Origin: Streptomyces angustmyceticus
GTDB taxonomy: Bacteria > Actinomycetota > Actinomycetes > Streptomycetales > Streptomycetaceae
NCBI RefSeq assembly: GCF_019933235.1
Contig: NZ_CP082945.1
Location: forward strand, 496,001-560,000
DNA: 64,000 nucleotides
Direction: 5' to 3'
Shown: positions 21,210-29,094 of the stretch, piece by piece
Position numbering within the stretch: position 1 is the first letter of the stretch
Layout of the letters: each line of letters begins with the position of its first letter
The notes under the pieces: model-generated
The model's input: only the letters and a program-made list of their open reading frames with translations
Told to the model about the DNA's origin: nothing
Databases searched by the model: none
Program-made: the position numbers and the translations under genes

Positions 21210-21270
21210 CCATGGAGGCTCCCTTCCCCGAGTGAAAGGTGCGTGAGCGTCCAGCCATGGACGAGCCTCC
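21210..21270 (+). ncRNA. Structured 5' leader of the CNNM/CorC operon
   Basis: Two elements can pair over about 50 nt: GGAGGCTC (21214-21221) with GAGCCTCC (21263-21270). Two CCATGG boxes (21210-21215 and 21255-21260) could form an alternative pairing. The hairpin ends about 70 nt before the ATG at 21343. It does not match the M-box or yybP consensus that I know. It may be a cation-responsive leader, but that is inference. Confidence 0.4.
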
Positions 21271-21342
21271 TAGTTGCCGGTCATCCCTCCGGCAGAGCGC
21301 GAACCTCCCGATCCTGTTCGATCATGGGACGGAGGTGACCCG

Positions 21343-22686
21343 ATGACCGACCTGCTCTTCCTGGGCGTGGCGCTCCTGCTGACCCTCGCCTGCGGGGTCT
21401 TCGTCGCCGCCGAGTTCTCCCTGACCACCGTCGAGCGCAGCGACCTCGAACGTGCCGCCGAGCGCGGCGAGCGGGGCGCGGACAGCGCCCTGAAGGCGGT
21501 CCGCGGCCTCACCTTCCAGCTCTCCGGCGCCCAGCTCGGCATCACCGTCACCGGCCTGGTCATCGGCATGCTGTCCAAGCCGGCCATCGCCACTCTGCTG
21601 GCGGGTCCGCTGGCCGCGATGGGCCTGTCGCGCGCGGTGGCGGACTCCGCCGCCCTGGTGCTCGGCACGGCGGTCTCGACGGTCGTGCTGATGGTCGTCG
21701 GTGAGCTGGTCCCGAAGAACTGGGCCATCTCCCACCCGCTGGGCATCGCCAGGAAGGTGGCCACCGCCCAGCGCGGCTTCAGCGCCGCCTTCCGGCCGCT
21801 GATCCGGCATCTCAACAACGCCGCGAACCGGATGGTCCGCCGGATGGGCCTGGAGCCCGCCGAGGAGCTGGCCTCGGCGCGCGGCCCGCAGGAGCTGGTG
21901 GCGCTGGCGCGGCACTCCGCCAAGGAAGGCGCCCTGGAGCCCGACACCGCCGAGCTGTTCGTCCGGACCCTCAACCTCGGCGATCTGACCGCGGAGAACG
22001 TGATGACACCGCGGGTGCAGGTGATCGCGCTGGAGGTGCAGTCCACCGCGGAGGACGTGGCCAATGCGACCCGGGCGACGGGCCTGTCCCGCTTCCCGGT
22101 CTACCGCGGCAGCCTGGACAGCGTCGTCGGGGTGGCGCACATCAAGGACGTCCTGGCCGTCCCGGCCGAGCGCCGGCACCGGTACCCGGTCTCCGAGCTG
22201 GTGCGCGAGCCGCTGCTCGTACCCACGACGCTGACCGTGGACCGGCTGCTGGACCGGCTCTCCGGCAGGCGCACGATGGCCGTGGTCATCGACGAGTACG
22301 GCGGTACGGCCGGCGTGGTGACGCTGGAGGACATCGTCGAGGAGGTGGTCGGCGAGGTCCGCGACGAGCACGATCCGATGGAGACCCCCGATCTGGCGCC
22401 GGCCGGCAGCGACGCCGAGGGCCGCAGCGTCTACCAGGCCGACGGCGCCGCCCGCACCGACCAGCTGGAACGGATCGGCCTGCGGCTGCCGGAGGGCCCG
22501 TACGAGACCCTGGCCGGCCTGATCGCCACCGAGCTGGGCCGGATACCGGTCGCCGGCGACACCCTGGAGGTGGCCGGCTGGTGGATGGACGTCCTCGACG
22601 CGTCCGGCCATCGCGCGGCGCGGGTGCTGCTGCACGCCCCCCGCCCCGGCAGCACCGGTGAGCAGGAGAAGGAGGCCGGCCGATGA
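21343..22686 (+). CDS. CNNM/CorC (DUF21-CBS) membrane protein, long form
   Basis: 447 residues from ATG 21343 with ACGGAGGTGACC before it. Order of parts: DUF21/CNNM transmembrane domain (residues about 1-190; FLGVALLLTLACGVFVAAEF, then ELVPKNWAISHP), a CBS pair (about 215-335; VMTPRVQVIALE, GTAGVVTLEDIVEEVVGEV) and a C-terminal CorC/HlyC domain (about 350-435). The family was called hemolysin-like and is now linked to magnesium or other divalent-cation efflux. It overlaps the next gene by ATGA and probably works with it as a pair. Confidence 0.92.
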   Translation: MTDLLFLGVALLLTLACGVFVAAEFSLTTVERSDLERAAERGERGADSALKAVRGLTFQLSGAQLGITVTGLVIGMLSKPAIATLLAGPLAAMGLSRAVADSAALVLGTAVSTVVLMVVGELVPKNWAISHPLGIARKVATAQRGFSAAFRPLIRHLNNAANRMVRRMGLEPAEELASARGPQELVALARHSAKEGALEPDTAELFVRTLNLGDLTAENVMTPRVQVIALEVQSTAEDVANATRATGLSRFPVYRGSLDSVVGVAHIKDVLAVPAERRHRYPVSELVREPLLVPTTLTVDRLLDRLSGRRTMAVVIDEYGGTAGVVTLEDIVEEVVGEVRDEHDPMETPDLAPAGSDAEGRSVYQADGAARTDQLERIGLRLPEGPYETLAGLIATELGRIPVAGDTLEVAGWWMDVLDASGHRAARVLLHAPRPGSTGEQEKEAGR

Positions 22687-23702
22687 CCGCCCTGCAGTTG
22701 TTCGTGGGTCTGCTGACGCTGGTCGTCAACGCCTTCTTCGTGGGCGCCGAGTTCGCCCTGATCTCGGTGCGCCGCAGTCAGATCGAGCCGTACGCGGAGC
22801 GCGGTGACCGCCGGGCGACCAGCGTGCTGTGGGGTCTGCAGCACGTCTCGGCCCTGCTCGCGGCCGCCCAGCTGGGCATCACGCTGTGCACCCTGGTGCT
22901 GGGCGCGGTCGCCGAGCCGGCCATCGCGCACCTCCTGGAGCCGGTGTTCCACGCGGTGGGGATCTCGCCGGCGCTGATCCACCCGATCTCGTTCGTGATC
23001 GCGCTGTCGCTGGCGACGTATCTGCACATGCTCTTCGGCGAGATGGTGCCGAAGAACGTCGCGCTGGCGGAGCCGGTCCGCAGCGCCCTGCTGCTCGGGC
23101 CGCCGCTGGTCGCGCTGACCCGGGCGCTGCGCCCGGTGATCTTCGCGATCAACGCGCTGGCCAACACGCTGCTCAAGCTGCTGCGGGTGGAGACCCGCGA
23201 CGAGGTCGCCGCGACGTTCTCGGACGCCCAGCTGGCGAAGATGGTCGAGGACTCGCGGGCGGCCGGGCTGCTCGACGAACGGGCGCAGGAGCGGCTGCGG
23301 GACGCCCTGGATCTGGGCCGCCGCCCGGTGCGGGACGTGGTGCTGCCGGTGGAGAAGGTCGTCTCCGCGCGGATGGGGGCCACCCCCGAGGAGCTGGAGC
23401 AGCTGGCCGCCGAGTCCGGTTTCTCCCGCTTCCCCGTCGTCGACGACACCCGCCGCATCCTCGGCTACCTGCACGTCAAGGACGCGCTGGACGCCACCCC
23501 CCGCACCGAGCCCTTCCCGGTGTCCGCGCTGCGCCCGATCGCCCGGGTCAAGGCGTCGACGCTGCTGGACGACGTACTGACCGCGATGCGCGGATCCCGT
23601 ACGCACCTGGCCGCGGTGATCGGTGACGACGGGCGGCTGGCCGGGCTGGTGACGATGGAGGACGTCCTGCGCGAGCTGGTGCTGCAGCGGCCCGCGGCCT
23701 GA
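22683..23702 (+). CDS. CNNM/CorC (DUF21-CBS) membrane protein, short form
   Basis: 339 residues, starting inside the stop of the previous gene. It has the same DUF21 membrane domain (VVNAFFVGAEFALISVRRSQIE, GEMVPKNVALAEP) and CBS pair (VLPVEKVVSARMG, LAGLVTMEDVLRELV) but ends there, without the C-terminal CorC/HlyC domain. The long/short pair in one operon is common in Streptomyces and suggests a heteromer. Confidence 0.92.
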   Translation: MTALQLFVGLLTLVVNAFFVGAEFALISVRRSQIEPYAERGDRRATSVLWGLQHVSALLAAAQLGITLCTLVLGAVAEPAIAHLLEPVFHAVGISPALIHPISFVIALSLATYLHMLFGEMVPKNVALAEPVRSALLLGPPLVALTRALRPVIFAINALANTLLKLLRVETRDEVAATFSDAQLAKMVEDSRAAGLLDERAQERLRDALDLGRRPVRDVVLPVEKVVSARMGATPEELEQLAAESGFSRFPVVDDTRRILGYLHVKDALDATPRTEPFPVSALRPIARVKASTLLDDVLTAMRGSRTHLAAVIGDDGRLAGLVTMEDVLRELVLQRPAA

Positions 23703-23755
23703 CGCGGGACGGGATTCCCGGCCCGCGGCCCGACGGGGGCGGGATTCCCGGGCTC

Positions 23756-23790
23756 TGACCGATCGGTTAGATTGTTGACCGATCGGTCAG
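23756..23790 (+). promoter_or_regulatory. Twin TetR-type operator palindromes
   Basis: Two palindromes, TGACCGATCGGTTA (23756-23769) and TGACCGATCGGTCA (23777-23790), are spaced 21 bp centre to centre, two helical turns. They lie 60-95 bp before the FAD monooxygenase start. The shape ACCGATCGGT is typical of TetR-family sites; the TetR gene convergent with the monooxygenase gene is the obvious candidate. Confidence 0.8.
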
Positions 23791-23849
23791 ACGCGGTTGC
23801 GCGCCGGCCGGTCGTCATCGCATGGGTGCGCGACGAGGGGGGCTGGGGC

Positions 23850-25091
23850 GTGGACCGTACAACGTGCTGCATCGTGGGCGGCGGGCCGGCGGGGATGATG
23901 CTCGGGCTGCTGCTGGCCAGGGCCGGCGTCGAGGTGACCGTCCTGGAGAAGCACCGCGACTTCCTGCGGGACTTCCGCGGGGACACCGTCCATCCGTCGA
24001 CCCTGCGCCTGCTGGACGAACTCGGCCTCGGCGAGGAGTTCGCGCGGCTGCCGTTCGCGAAGCTGGCGGAGATGCGGGCGCGCATCGGCACCACCGAGGT
24101 GGTGATGAGCGATATGCGGCGCATCCCCGGCCGGCACAAGTACTTCGCGATGGTCCCGCAGTGGGACTTCCTCGACCTGCTCGCGCGGGCGGCCGCGGAG
24201 GAGCCGGGCTTCACCCTGCGGATGCGCACCGAAGTGACGGGGCTGCTGACCGAGGGCGGCCGCGTCACGGGGGTGCGGTTCCGCGACGAGCACGGCGCCC
24301 CCGGCGAGCTGACCGCGGATCTGACGGTCGCCTGCGACGGCCGGCACTCGCGGGTGCGACAGGCGGCCGGGCTGCGGCAACGGCTCTTCGAGGTGCCGAT
24401 GGACGTCTGGCAGGTACGGGTGGAGGCCCCGGCCGACACGCTCAAGAGCGGCCGGATCTTCGCGCGTTTCGGCGACGGACAGGCCGCGGTCACCATGGAC
24501 CGCGGCACGTACTTCCAGACCTCCTACCTGATCGGGAAGGGCCGGGACGCGGAGCTGCGCGCCCGGGACGTCCAGTGGCTGCGCGACCGGCTGGGCGCGC
24601 TGTTCGACTGGGACGACGCGGTGACCGGCCACATCGGCTCCTGGGACGACGTCAAGCTGCTGGAGGTGACCTTCGGGCGGCTGCGGCGCTGGTATCGCGA
24701 AGGTCTGCTGTGCATCGGGGACGCGGCGCACACCATGTCGCCGGTCGGCGGGGTGGGCGTCGGCCTGGCGCTGCAGGACGCGGTCGCGGCGGCCCGGATC
24801 CTGGCGGCACCGCTGCGGCGCGGCAGGGTCGGCGTGGCCGACCTGGCGCGGGTGCAGAAGCGTCGGCAGCTGCCGACGGCCGTGCTGCAGCAGGCCCAGC
24901 GGGCCGAGCACACGATGATCCGGTCCGCGCTGGCCGGCACCCTCGACGCCGGCCGGCTGCCGGTGCCGATGCGGCTGCTGCGGCGGGTGCCGCCGCTGCG
25001 GACGGTGGCCGGCACGCTGGGCGGCTACGGGATCCGCCCCGAGCGGGCCCCCGGTTTCGCCCGGGTCAGGCCCGGCGCCCGATCGCGTTGA
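23850..25091 (+). CDS. FAD-dependent aromatic/PHBH-type monooxygenase
   Basis: 413 residues from GTG 23850 (GAGGGGGG at 23835-23842). It is a group A flavoprotein monooxygenase: the FAD-binding CIVGGGPAGMMLGLLLARAG (residues about 7-26), the DG motif (VACDGRHSRVRQAAG) and the second FAD motif LCIGDAAHTMSPVGGVGVG. Such enzymes hydroxylate aromatic or polyketide substrates with NAD(P)H and O2. Its 3' end overlaps the convergent TetR gene by 26 bp. Twin operators upstream suggest TetR control and a detoxifying or catabolic role. Confidence 0.92.
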   Translation: MDRTTCCIVGGGPAGMMLGLLLARAGVEVTVLEKHRDFLRDFRGDTVHPSTLRLLDELGLGEEFARLPFAKLAEMRARIGTTEVVMSDMRRIPGRHKYFAMVPQWDFLDLLARAAAEEPGFTLRMRTEVTGLLTEGGRVTGVRFRDEHGAPGELTADLTVACDGRHSRVRQAAGLRQRLFEVPMDVWQVRVEAPADTLKSGRIFARFGDGQAAVTMDRGTYFQTSYLIGKGRDAELRARDVQWLRDRLGALFDWDDAVTGHIGSWDDVKLLEVTFGRLRRWYREGLLCIGDAAHTMSPVGGVGVGLALQDAVAAARILAAPLRRGRVGVADLARVQKRRQLPTAVLQQAQRAEHTMIRSALAGTLDAGRLPVPMRLLRRVPPLRTVAGTLGGYGIRPERAPGFARVRPGARSR

Positions 25092-25689
25092 GGGTGAACT
25101 CCTCCAGCTCGCCGGCCGCGGCGTCCAGGTCGAGTTCCGGGTGGGCCAGCCAGTGCGCGATCACCCCGTCGATCGCCCCGCCGATGGCCAGGGCGACGGT
25201 CTGGACATCGAACTCCCGCAGTACCCCCGCCTGCTGACCTGCCGTCAGCAGTTCGGCCAGGTGCTGCCAGCGGCCGTGGGTGTCGTGCGATCCTGGCGTC
25301 TTGAGGCGGGTGCCCCCGTCGTCGTCGAGGAGCATCTCGGTGATGACGCGCACCTGGCGGCGGTGGGCCTGCTGATAGCCGATCATCGCCCGCACATAGG
25401 CGACGATCGCCGCCCGGGGGCCGTCCGCCCGCACCAGGCACGCGTCCACGTACTCGCGGAACTGCGCCATCACCTGTTCCAGCGCCGCCCGGGTCAGGTT
25501 GTCCTTGGAGGAGAAGTGGTAGAGCACCGCGGCCTTGGAGACCCCGGCGCGCTCGGCGATCGCCGAGAGCGAGGTCGCTGGGTAGCCGCGGGTAGAGATC
25601 AGGTCGACGGTGGCGTCGATGAGCTGCTGGCGGCGGGCCCGTTCGGTGAAGGTCGGCGCGTCGGGGCCGGCGCCCCGGCGAGGAGTCAT
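25066..25689 (-). CDS. TetR-family transcriptional regulator
   Basis: 207 residues. N-terminal helix-turn-helix: RRQQLIDATVDLISTRGYPA, then AIAERAGVSKAAVLYHFSSKDNL (residues about 18-65). The rest is a helical ligand-binding and dimer domain. It is convergent with the FAD monooxygenase gene and overlaps it by 26 bp. It probably binds the ACCGATCGGT palindromes at 23756-23790; no copy of that site is found before its own start, where a different palindrome occurs. Confidence 0.92.
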   Translation of the reverse strand: MTPRRGAGPDAPTFTERARRQQLIDATVDLISTRGYPATSLSAIAERAGVSKAAVLYHFSSKDNLTRAALEQVMAQFREYVDACLVRADGPRAAIVAYVRAMIGYQQAHRRQVRVITEMLLDDDGGTRLKTPGSHDTHGRWQHLAELLTAGQQAGVLREFDVQTVALAIGGAIDGVIAHWLAHPELDLDAAAGELEEFTLNAIGRRA

Positions 25690-25774
25690 CGCGCTGCCAC
25701 CCGTACCTTTCCTCGCCCTCTCGACGAGATCAGACCGTACACCGGGGGCGCCGGGCGCAGCGGCGGGGACCGGG

Positions 25775-25792
25775 CCATACCGCGCGGTATGG
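25775..25792. promoter_or_regulatory. Perfect 18-bp palindrome between TetR and SGNH genes
   Basis: CCATACCGCGCGGTATGG equals its own reverse complement. It lies 23 bp before the SGNH start and 86 bp from the TetR start. A TAGGAT -10-like box (about 25801-25806) follows within 10 bp of the ATG at 25815, so the palindrome would overlap the promoter of a leaderless SGNH message. Confidence 0.7.
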
Positions 25793-25814
25793 AGCGCGGT
25801 AGGATCACCGCGCC

Positions 25815-26651
25815 ATGGAGATGAATGCTCACTGCACCAGTTTCATCGCGGTCGGCGACAGCTTCACCGAGGGCATGTCGGACGGGCTCCCGGACGGCTC
25901 CTACCGCGGCTGGGCCGATCTGCTCGCCGCCCGGCTGGCGGCCGCCGCGCCCGGTTTCCGGTACGCCAACCTCGCGGTGCGCGGCAAGCTCATCGGGCAG
26001 ATCGCCGACGAGCAGTGCGGTCCCGCGGCCTCGATGGGCGCCGATCTGGTGACACTGGTCGGCGGCCTCAACGACGTCCTGCGGCCGCGCTGCGACGTGG
26101 ACCGGGTGTGCGCGCGGTTCGAGGAGGCGGCGGCGCTGCTGGCACGCGGCGGCGGGCAACTGGTGCTGATGCGCAGTCCGGGCCGGCAGGGGCCGGTGCT
26201 GGAGCGCTTCCGGCCGCGGATGGAGCGGCTCTTCGCCTGGATCGACGAAGTGGCCGCGCGGCACGGCGCGCTGGTCGTGGACCTGTTCGCCTCGCACGCG
26301 CTGTCCGACCCGCGCATGTGGGCCGACGACCGGCTGCATCTGAACGCCGAGGGGCACCGCAGGGTGGCGGAGGCCGTGTGCCAGACGCTCGGGCTGCCCG
26401 CCGCGGCGGACTGGAACGCGCCGCTGCCGGCCGCCCCGCCGCCGGGCTGGGGTGCCCGTCGCGGCGCGGATCTGCGCTTCGCACGCGAGCATCTGGTGCC
26501 GTGGATAGGCCGGCGCCTGTCCGGCCGCTCCTCCGGGGACGACCGGACAGGCGCCCACTTCAGCGCCGAGCTGGGCAAAGCCTTCTGGACCACCCCCGCG
26601 GACCACACGAACCCGGGCCCTGTGACGGACTGGCGACGGGTGCAGCCTTGA
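25815..26651 (+). CDS. SGNH/GDSL-family hydrolase
   Basis: 278 residues. Block I has the catalytic serine S16 (IAVGDSFTEG), block III is VGGLNDVL and block V carries the Asp/His pair (DDRLHLNAEGH). It hydrolyses esters, with unknown substrate. No Shine-Dalgarno precedes the ATG and a -10 box lies close by, so it may be leaderless. The last 40 or so residues (after GRRLSGRSSGD) differ from those encoded by a second copy of its 3' end at 35280-35435. The native 3' end was probably swapped when the following island entered. Confidence 0.92.
   Translation: MEMNAHCTSFIAVGDSFTEGMSDGLPDGSYRGWADLLAARLAAAAPGFRYANLAVRGKLIGQIADEQCGPAASMGADLVTLVGGLNDVLRPRCDVDRVCARFEEAAALLARGGGQLVLMRSPGRQGPVLERFRPRMERLFAWIDEVAARHGALVVDLFASHALSDPRMWADDRLHLNAEGHRRVAEAVCQTLGLPAAADWNAPLPAAPPPGWGARRGADLRFAREHLVPWIGRRLSGRSSGDDRTGAHFSAELGKAFWTTPADHTNPGPVTDWRRVQP
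26421..26545 (+). repeat. Left copy of duplicated SGNH 3' end
   Basis: 125 bp within the SGNH gene that match 35280-35404 without gaps at 113 positions (about 90%). Most differences fall at third codon positions, so the two copies diverged as coding DNA rather than by a recent duplication. Confidence 0.85.
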
Positions 26652-27555
26652 CCCGATCCCCTGCCCGGCGCTGACGCGATCCACGACCAGCTGGCCGGAC
26701 CCGCTCGAGGCGGATGCCGTAACTCGTGGCCGGCCAGGACCTCAATCCGTTCCCTTGCGTAGCAGCCTGAATATTTGTTGGATGACGTGAACTTAGGCAG
26801 GTCGTTGCGGAAAAATAGATGCCCCCCGACTTGCTCCACTACAGATTTCATTAGCGGCTGCCTGAAATAATCAGCTGCATGCCCCCCACCTCCTCGCTTT
26901 CCTCCATTCATGCACTATGCCCGTCCCGCTCCGGTCCTCGCTCTCCGGCGGCGCGAGTTGGCCGTCCACGAGCGCACGCACGGGACTCGGACGGAGCAGT
27001 CAGCGCGCACTACTGGGCGAACCACCCTTCTAGCGCAGCGTCCGCTACGCCCCACTCGCGCACACCGGACTCCTCGTCCAGGAGAGCCAGGAGAGCGCGG
27101 AGGTGGTGGTCGCCAGTTCTCTCTGGCAATTCACCGAGGGACCGGCCGGACAGCCCGGTGCGATATTCCCCCTCGCCGGCGAGATGACGCAGGCCGGCCA
27201 CACCCAGGAGCTGCTGGTCGCGGCAGAACGGGAACGGGGCGCCGCCGGCGCCTTCGTGGCCTCCGCCGGGTGCAGGGGCTGTCCCGTAATCCCCGGCGGG
27301 CGCACGACGAGCTACGACACTCCCCCGGCTAACGCCGGGAGGCACCCCCACGCCGCGTTGTCGGGTCGCCCGAATAAGCCCAGTATGAGAATGCCCCTCC
27401 GCCTTGCGATGCAGCTCGGCATCCGTACGGAATGCCAGGTCGGCCGGGAGGCGACATCGCCCGGCCCACCGGCACCAACAGGTATGGAGGCGCGGAGTCC
27501 GGCTGCCACTCGATGACTGCGGATATTCTTTTCCAGCGCTGCACAGGAATCCAGC
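26652..27555. other. Left part of the island, no intact gene
   Basis: 904 bp. GC is lower than in the chromosome, especially at 26750-26900. No intact gene is seen; a coding remnant on the minus strand is described separately. The last part should contain the promoter of the cyclotransferase gene. Confidence 0.5.
27010..27290 (-). pseudogene. 3' fragment of an unrecognised gene
   Basis: On the minus strand a helical, codon-biased stretch ends at a TAG (27010-27012). It reads CRDQQLLGVAGLRHLAGEG, then LRALLALLDEESGVREWGVA and DAALEGWFAQ. The upstream part of the same frame loses any protein-like character. I read it as a gene remnant stranded in the island. The family is not recognised. Confidence 0.35.
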
Positions 27556-28479
27556 ATGCATATATCTCATGCCGCACGCGGTGCGACTTGCTGCGCTGTT
27601 CTGACCTGCCTGGTGTCCGCGCTCACCGTTTCCGGCGCCGCCGCCCCTCAGCACCGAAAGAGTGTGTGCCGGACCCCGGACAAGGGCGGAGGCGACAGCG
27701 GACCGGATCGGTACCGGTACAAGGTGCGGAACGTCTATCCGCACGATCCGACGGCCTTCACCGAGGGGCTGATAGCTGACCATGGTTCGCTCTACGAAAG
27801 CACCGGGCGTTACGGGGAATCCGAGGTCCGCCGGGTGGACGTACATTCCGGCGAGGTGATCCAGCGGAAGGCCCTCGATGCACAGCACTTCGGCGAAGGA
27901 ATAACTGATTACAAAGGGCAACTCGTCCAGTTGACCTACAAGGGTAAGCAGGGGTTCATCTACGACAAGAGGAGCCTTGAGGAGACCGGCGAGTTCTCCG
28001 TCTCGGCCGAGGGATGGGGGCTCACCTCCCTCGACGATCGGTTGATCATGAGTGACGGTAGCTCCACCTTGTACTCGATCGACCCGGAGACGAGCCGCCA
28101 AAAGCCGCTGTTCCAGGTTACCGAGAACGGCAGGAAGGTTGACAAAATCAACGAGTTGGAAACCGTGGACGGGTGCATCTATGCCAATATTTTTCATTCG
28201 GACAGAATCATCAAGATCGATCCCCGTACGGGAAAAGTGATCTCTTCTGTTGACATGACCGGCCTGAACCCTGACCCTTCACGCCCGTACTCCGCAGTCC
28301 TTAACGGCATCGCCTTCGATGCGCGGACCCGAAAGATGTATGTGACCGGAAAACTATGGAATCACGTTTACGAAATAACTCTGAAGAACGTGTCCTCCTC
28401 CGGCTCTACGGCACCTTCTCCCCCTGCCCCGGAGCCGCAAGGCGCACGCCGTTGCAAGGTGCAGAGGCATGGGCGGTAG
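27556..28479 (+). CDS. Plant-type glutaminyl-peptide cyclotransferase, C-terminus altered
   Basis: 307 residues, ATG 27556. An N-terminal hydrophobic segment (residues about 8-30) suggests export. The rest is the five-bladed beta-propeller of plant-type glutaminyl cyclases: HDPTAFTEGLI, LYESTGRYGES, AEGWGLTSLDDRLIMSDGS, INELETVDGCIYANIF, IDPRTGKVISSVDMTGLNP and LNGIAFDARTRKMYVTGKLW. These enzymes turn N-terminal Gln into pyroglutamate. The last 28 residues or so (from VSSSGSTAP) run into the antisense of an IS701-like remnant, so the native C-terminus was probably lost. Codon use is less GC-rich than in the flanks. Confidence 0.88.
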   Translation: MHISHAARGATCCAVLTCLVSALTVSGAAAPQHRKSVCRTPDKGGGDSGPDRYRYKVRNVYPHDPTAFTEGLIADHGSLYESTGRYGESEVRRVDVHSGEVIQRKALDAQHFGEGITDYKGQLVQLTYKGKQGFIYDKRSLEETGEFSVSAEGWGLTSLDDRLIMSDGSSTLYSIDPETSRQKPLFQVTENGRKVDKINELETVDGCIYANIFHSDRIIKIDPRTGKVISSVDMTGLNPDPSRPYSAVLNGIAFDARTRKMYVTGKLWNHVYEITLKNVSSSGSTAPSPPAPEPQGARRCKVQRHGR

Positions 28480-28620
28480 AGATGAGGGCGACGCGGTGGT
28501 GCCTACCGGGCCGAGTGCGGCCCTCGAAGCGGGCCAAGCCGCGCGCCCGTTTCATCTCGCGGTGGTCGTGCTCGATACGCCATCTGAGCTTCGCGTTGCA
28601 GGCGAGGGTGGCCGGCGGAG
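28440..28620 (-). mobile_element. IS701-like transposase remnant
   Basis: Read on the minus strand, residues LACNAKLRWRIEHDHREMKR, then ARGLARFEGRTRPG and RHHRVALISTAHAS match the conserved C-terminal block of IS701-family transposases (WRIEHDYREMK, then GLxHFEGR and GxHHHVTL). Everything before and after is missing. Confidence 0.75.
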
Positions 28621-28748
28621 CGCAGGTGCGTTGCGAGAGTGACCTTGCCAGTCACCGTTGAACACGGTGTCGCCTGAGGTTCCGTCCGGCGGATCATGTG
28701 ACCGTCTTGCCCCGGGCCTGTCCTGTTCGTGAGGTGGGGCGGGGGCCC

Positions 28749-28832
28749 GGGCGGGGCGATCTGACGAACGATGAGTGGGCACGACTCGTACCGCATCTAC
28801 CGAAGACCGGTCGCCGGGCCGACGGTTGAGCG
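28749..28832 (+). mobile_element. IS5-family transposase N-terminal remnant
   Basis: The frame GRGDLTNDEWARLVPHLPKT followed by GRRADG and a stop is the start of an ISL2/IS5-type transposase. The rest is deleted. Together with the IS701-like fragment it fills most of 28480-29094, which otherwise has no gene. Confidence 0.65.
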
Positions 28833-29094
28833 CCACCGGAACGCTGGTCGGCCACTCGCTGCGCGGCATGAAGTTGCTGTGAGTCGAGGGCCGACGGCAG
28901 GCGCCAAGTGCGGCGCCCCGGAACAGAGTTGCCGTGCGCTGAGCGAGTGCGTTGGACCAAGTTATTTTCCGTTCATGCTGCAACCATCTCGGTTCCGTTT
29001 CTATCTGTCTCTGCGGCACCTCTTCCGTCCCACCGGGCCCACAGCCCAGGGGGACGGTCGAGGGGCGATCGATGTGTTACCCATTGGAGGATTT

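Noticed and set aside
21181..21342. M-box or yybP manganese riboswitch before the CNNM/CorC genes
   Set aside because: The conserved blocks of both aptamers are missing. Only an unclassified hairpin is reported.
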